A program made the position numbers and the translations under genes. From contig JAIXRX010000186.1 in assembly GCA_027485005.1 (NCBI GenBank), positions 1 through 6,792 of the forward strand: a stretch of 6,792 nt of DNA. The letters run 5' to 3'. A model generated the notes under the pieces. It saw only the letters and a list, made by a program, of their open reading frames with translations, was not told the DNA's origin and ran no database searches. Shown one piece after another: positions 5,371-6,792 of this stretch (position 1 is its first letter; every line of letters starts with the position of its first letter). This stretch comes from Alphaproteobacteria bacterium (lineage in GTDB: Bacteria; Pseudomonadota; Alphaproteobacteria; Rickettsiales; JAIXRX01).

Positions 5371-6493
5371 AGTTAGCAAAGAGTGGGTGAATCAGCGCGC
5401 CATCACGCGAGAGCAGAGTGCCTTGTACCAAGTCATCTTCCCAACGCACGACAAGCCCAGCGTCAGATTTCTGATAAAGGTTGATCACGAAATTGAGCAG
5501 ATTGCGCGCATATAATGAGGTCGCATCCGCCGCTACTTGGCTTGGCAAATCCGTGGGGCCAAGAATGGTCACGCCGTTATGCTGCACCACTTCGTCTGCT
5601 TTGGTAAGCTCAGTATTGCCACCAGCAATCGCAGCCATATCCACCACCACGCTGCCTTCTTTCATGCTCTCGATCATTGCTGGCGTGAGTAATTTAGGGG
5701 CGGGTCTGCCTGGGATGAGCGCGGTAGTAATCACGAGGTCTTGCGAGACAATCGTGGCCGCGAGCAGTTCGGATTGCTTGCGTTTATAATCGTCCGACAT
5801 TTCTTTGGCATAGCCACCAGCGGTTTCGGCATTGGCGGCGCTGTCGTCTTTCACTTCAATGAATTTAGCGCCCAAGGATTCCACTTGCTCTTTGGCAGCG
5901 GCGCGCACGTCAAACGCGCTCACCACAGCGCCCAAGCGCTTGGCAGTCGCAATCGCTTGCAGCCCTGCCACACCTGCGCCGAGGATGAGGACTTTGGCGG
6001 GAGCAACCGTGCCAGCCGAGGTCATCAACATCGGGAATAATTTATTCATGAAATTCGCGCCCAGCAACACGGCTTTGTAGCCTGCAAGGTTGGACTGGGA
6101 CGACAACACGTCCATGCTTTGTGCGCGGCTGGTGCGCGGCAAAAGCTCCAGCGAAATTAGGTTGGTGCCTGCGCTGGCGGCGGTTTTCAGCTCGTCCTGC
6201 GCGCTGTATGGGGAATGCAGACCAATCGCAAACGCGCCTTTTTTAAGCTGCGACAAAACCGCAGGGGCAGGGCGCTGCACGGAAAGCAAAATGTCCGCAT
6301 CCGCAACCGATGGGCTGCTCGAGATAGTCGCGCCCGCTTTTTCCAAAGCCTCGTCCGTAATACCAGAGGCCAGCGCTGCGCTTGCTTGCACTTCCACATT
6401 CATGCCGAGCGCGACATATTTTTTCACCGCGTCAGGTGAAATAGCCGAGCGCGCTTCACGCGCCGCCGTTTCTTTTAACACAATAATTTTCAT
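5369..6493 (-). CDS. pntAA: NAD(P) transhydrogenase, subunit alpha-1 (NAD-binding)
   Basis: This is the soluble, peripheral dI subunit, which binds NAD(H) and exchanges hydride with NADP(H) held by PntB. It has 374 residues, close to the usual length of the split alpha-1 form. The N-terminal alanine dehydrogenase/PNT domain begins MKIIVLKETAAREARSAISP. The segment PRTSRAQSMDVLSSQSNLAG holds the RQD loop; by alignment in mind, R120, Q125 and D128 correspond to R127, Q132 and D135 of the R. rubrum protein. The Rossmann fingerprint is GAGVAGLQA (172-180), followed by FDVR with D195, which binds the adenosine ribose in this family. The mobile-loop tyrosine is Y236 in SDDYKRKQ. The start is set by GGGGAG seven bases upstream (plus-strand 6501-6506). 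It overlaps the stop of the aldehyde dehydrogenase gene by four bases (ATGA), implying coupled translation. Confidence 0.98.
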   Translation of the reverse strand: MKIIVLKETAAREARSAISPDAVKKYVALGMNVEVQASAALASGITDEALEKAGATISSSPSVADADILLSVQRPAPAVLSQLKKGAFAIGLHSPYSAQDELKTAASAGTNLISLELLPRTSRAQSMDVLSSQSNLAGYKAVLLGANFMNKLFPMLMTSAGTVAPAKVLILGAGVAGLQAIATAKRLGAVVSAFDVRAAAKEQVESLGAKFIEVKDDSAANAETAGGYAKEMSDDYKRKQSELLAATIVSQDLVITTALIPGRPAPKLLTPAMIESMKEGSVVVDMAAIAGGNTELTKADEVVQHNGVTILGPTDLPSQVAADATSLYARNLLNFVINLYQKSDAGLVVRWEDDLVQGTLLSRDGALIHPLFAN

Positions 6494-6792
6494 CGAATAT
6501 CTCCCCAGCAGATATATTTTTTCTCCAAGAATTCGTCCATGCCCTCGTGCGAACCTTCGCGTCCGATGCCCGATTGTTTAATACCGCCAAAGGGTGCTAC
6601 TTCGGTGCTCATCAGCCCTTCATTGGCACCCACCATGCCATATTCGAGCGCTTCACCCACGCGCCAGATGCGGCGGAAATCTTGGGTAAAGAAGTAAGCT
6701 GCCAAACCGTATGGCGAGTGGTTGGCCATCTCAATCGCTTGTTGTTCGCTGTCAAATTCCGTGACTGCAAGCACAGGGCCAAAAATTTCCTC
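6490..6792 (-). CDS. gabD: NAD(P)-dependent succinate-semialdehyde dehydrogenase, C-terminal part
   Basis: Only the last 100 residues are in the window; the gene continues past the right edge, and the catalytic cysteine and cofactor-binding regions are not seen. The visible part begins EEIFGPVLAVTEFD, a strongly conserved aldehyde dehydrogenase segment. It continues with SPYGLAAYFFTQD, then EYGMVGANEGLMSTEVAPFG, then GIKQSGIGREGSHEGMDEFL and KYICWGDIR. The ANEGLxSTEVAPFGGxKxSGxGREGS run is characteristic of the GabD class, which oxidises succinic semialdehyde to succinate with NAD(P)+ in the cytoplasm. A related substrate such as glutarate semialdehyde cannot be excluded. It is the most upstream visible gene of the pnt operon, joined to pntAA by an ATGA overlap, and the operon promoter must lie outside the window. 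Confidence 0.9.
   Translation of the reverse strand, partial: EEIFGPVLAVTEFDSEQQAIEMANHSPYGLAAYFFTQDFRRIWRVGEALEYGMVGANEGLMSTEVAPFGGIKQSGIGREGSHEGMDEFLEKKYICWGDIR

Noticed and set aside
6090..6581. Plus-strand open frame across the gabD-pntAA junction
   Set aside because: It is antisense to two well-supported genes and has no ribosome-binding site or recognisable protein features.

Overview
The window looks like a stretch of alphaproteobacterial chromosome. The evidence is the Der C-terminal domain with the TRPPTF-type KH segment and, above all, a proton-translocating transhydrogenase split into three genes (separate alpha-1, alpha-2 and beta subunits), as in Rhodospirillum rubrum, rather than the two-gene arrangement of Escherichia coli. 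The species cannot be named from the sequence alone.

Left block, plus strand (1-1657): the 3' end of der, a ribosome-assembly GTPase cut by the window edge, is followed after one base by a complete ABC-transporter ATPase of the ABC-2 (YadG/CcmA-like) type. No permease gene follows it here.

Middle block (1658-3083): an A/T-richer accessory-looking region. It holds an unrecognised plus-strand gene of 187 codons with its own strong intrinsic terminator, a single REP-like palindrome, a protein-like but start-less minus-strand reading frame of about 37 codons, a second intrinsic terminator, and an unrecognised minus-strand gene of about 122 codons. Both terminators have A-runs and T-runs, so they can act in both directions and insulate the two flanking operons.

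Right block, minus strand (3084-6792, transcribed right to left): a compact operon of gabD-like aldehyde dehydrogenase (3' end only), pntAA, pntAB, an unrecognised cysteine-rich four-helix membrane protein, and pntB. The gabD stop and pntAA start overlap in ATGA. The next two genes each have a Shine-Dalgarno that shares bases with the preceding stop codon (TAGGAG), and pntB starts three bases after the preceding stop. The transhydrogenase passes hydride between NADH and NADP+, coupled to proton movement across the inner membrane. The aldehyde dehydrogenase oxidises an aldehyde, probably succinic semialdehyde, with NAD(P)+. The operon therefore joins an NAD(P)H-producing step to the enzyme that balances the two pools. 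The membrane protein between pntAB and pntB is the most interesting unexplained item: eight of its nine cysteines are predicted to lie on the cytoplasmic face.
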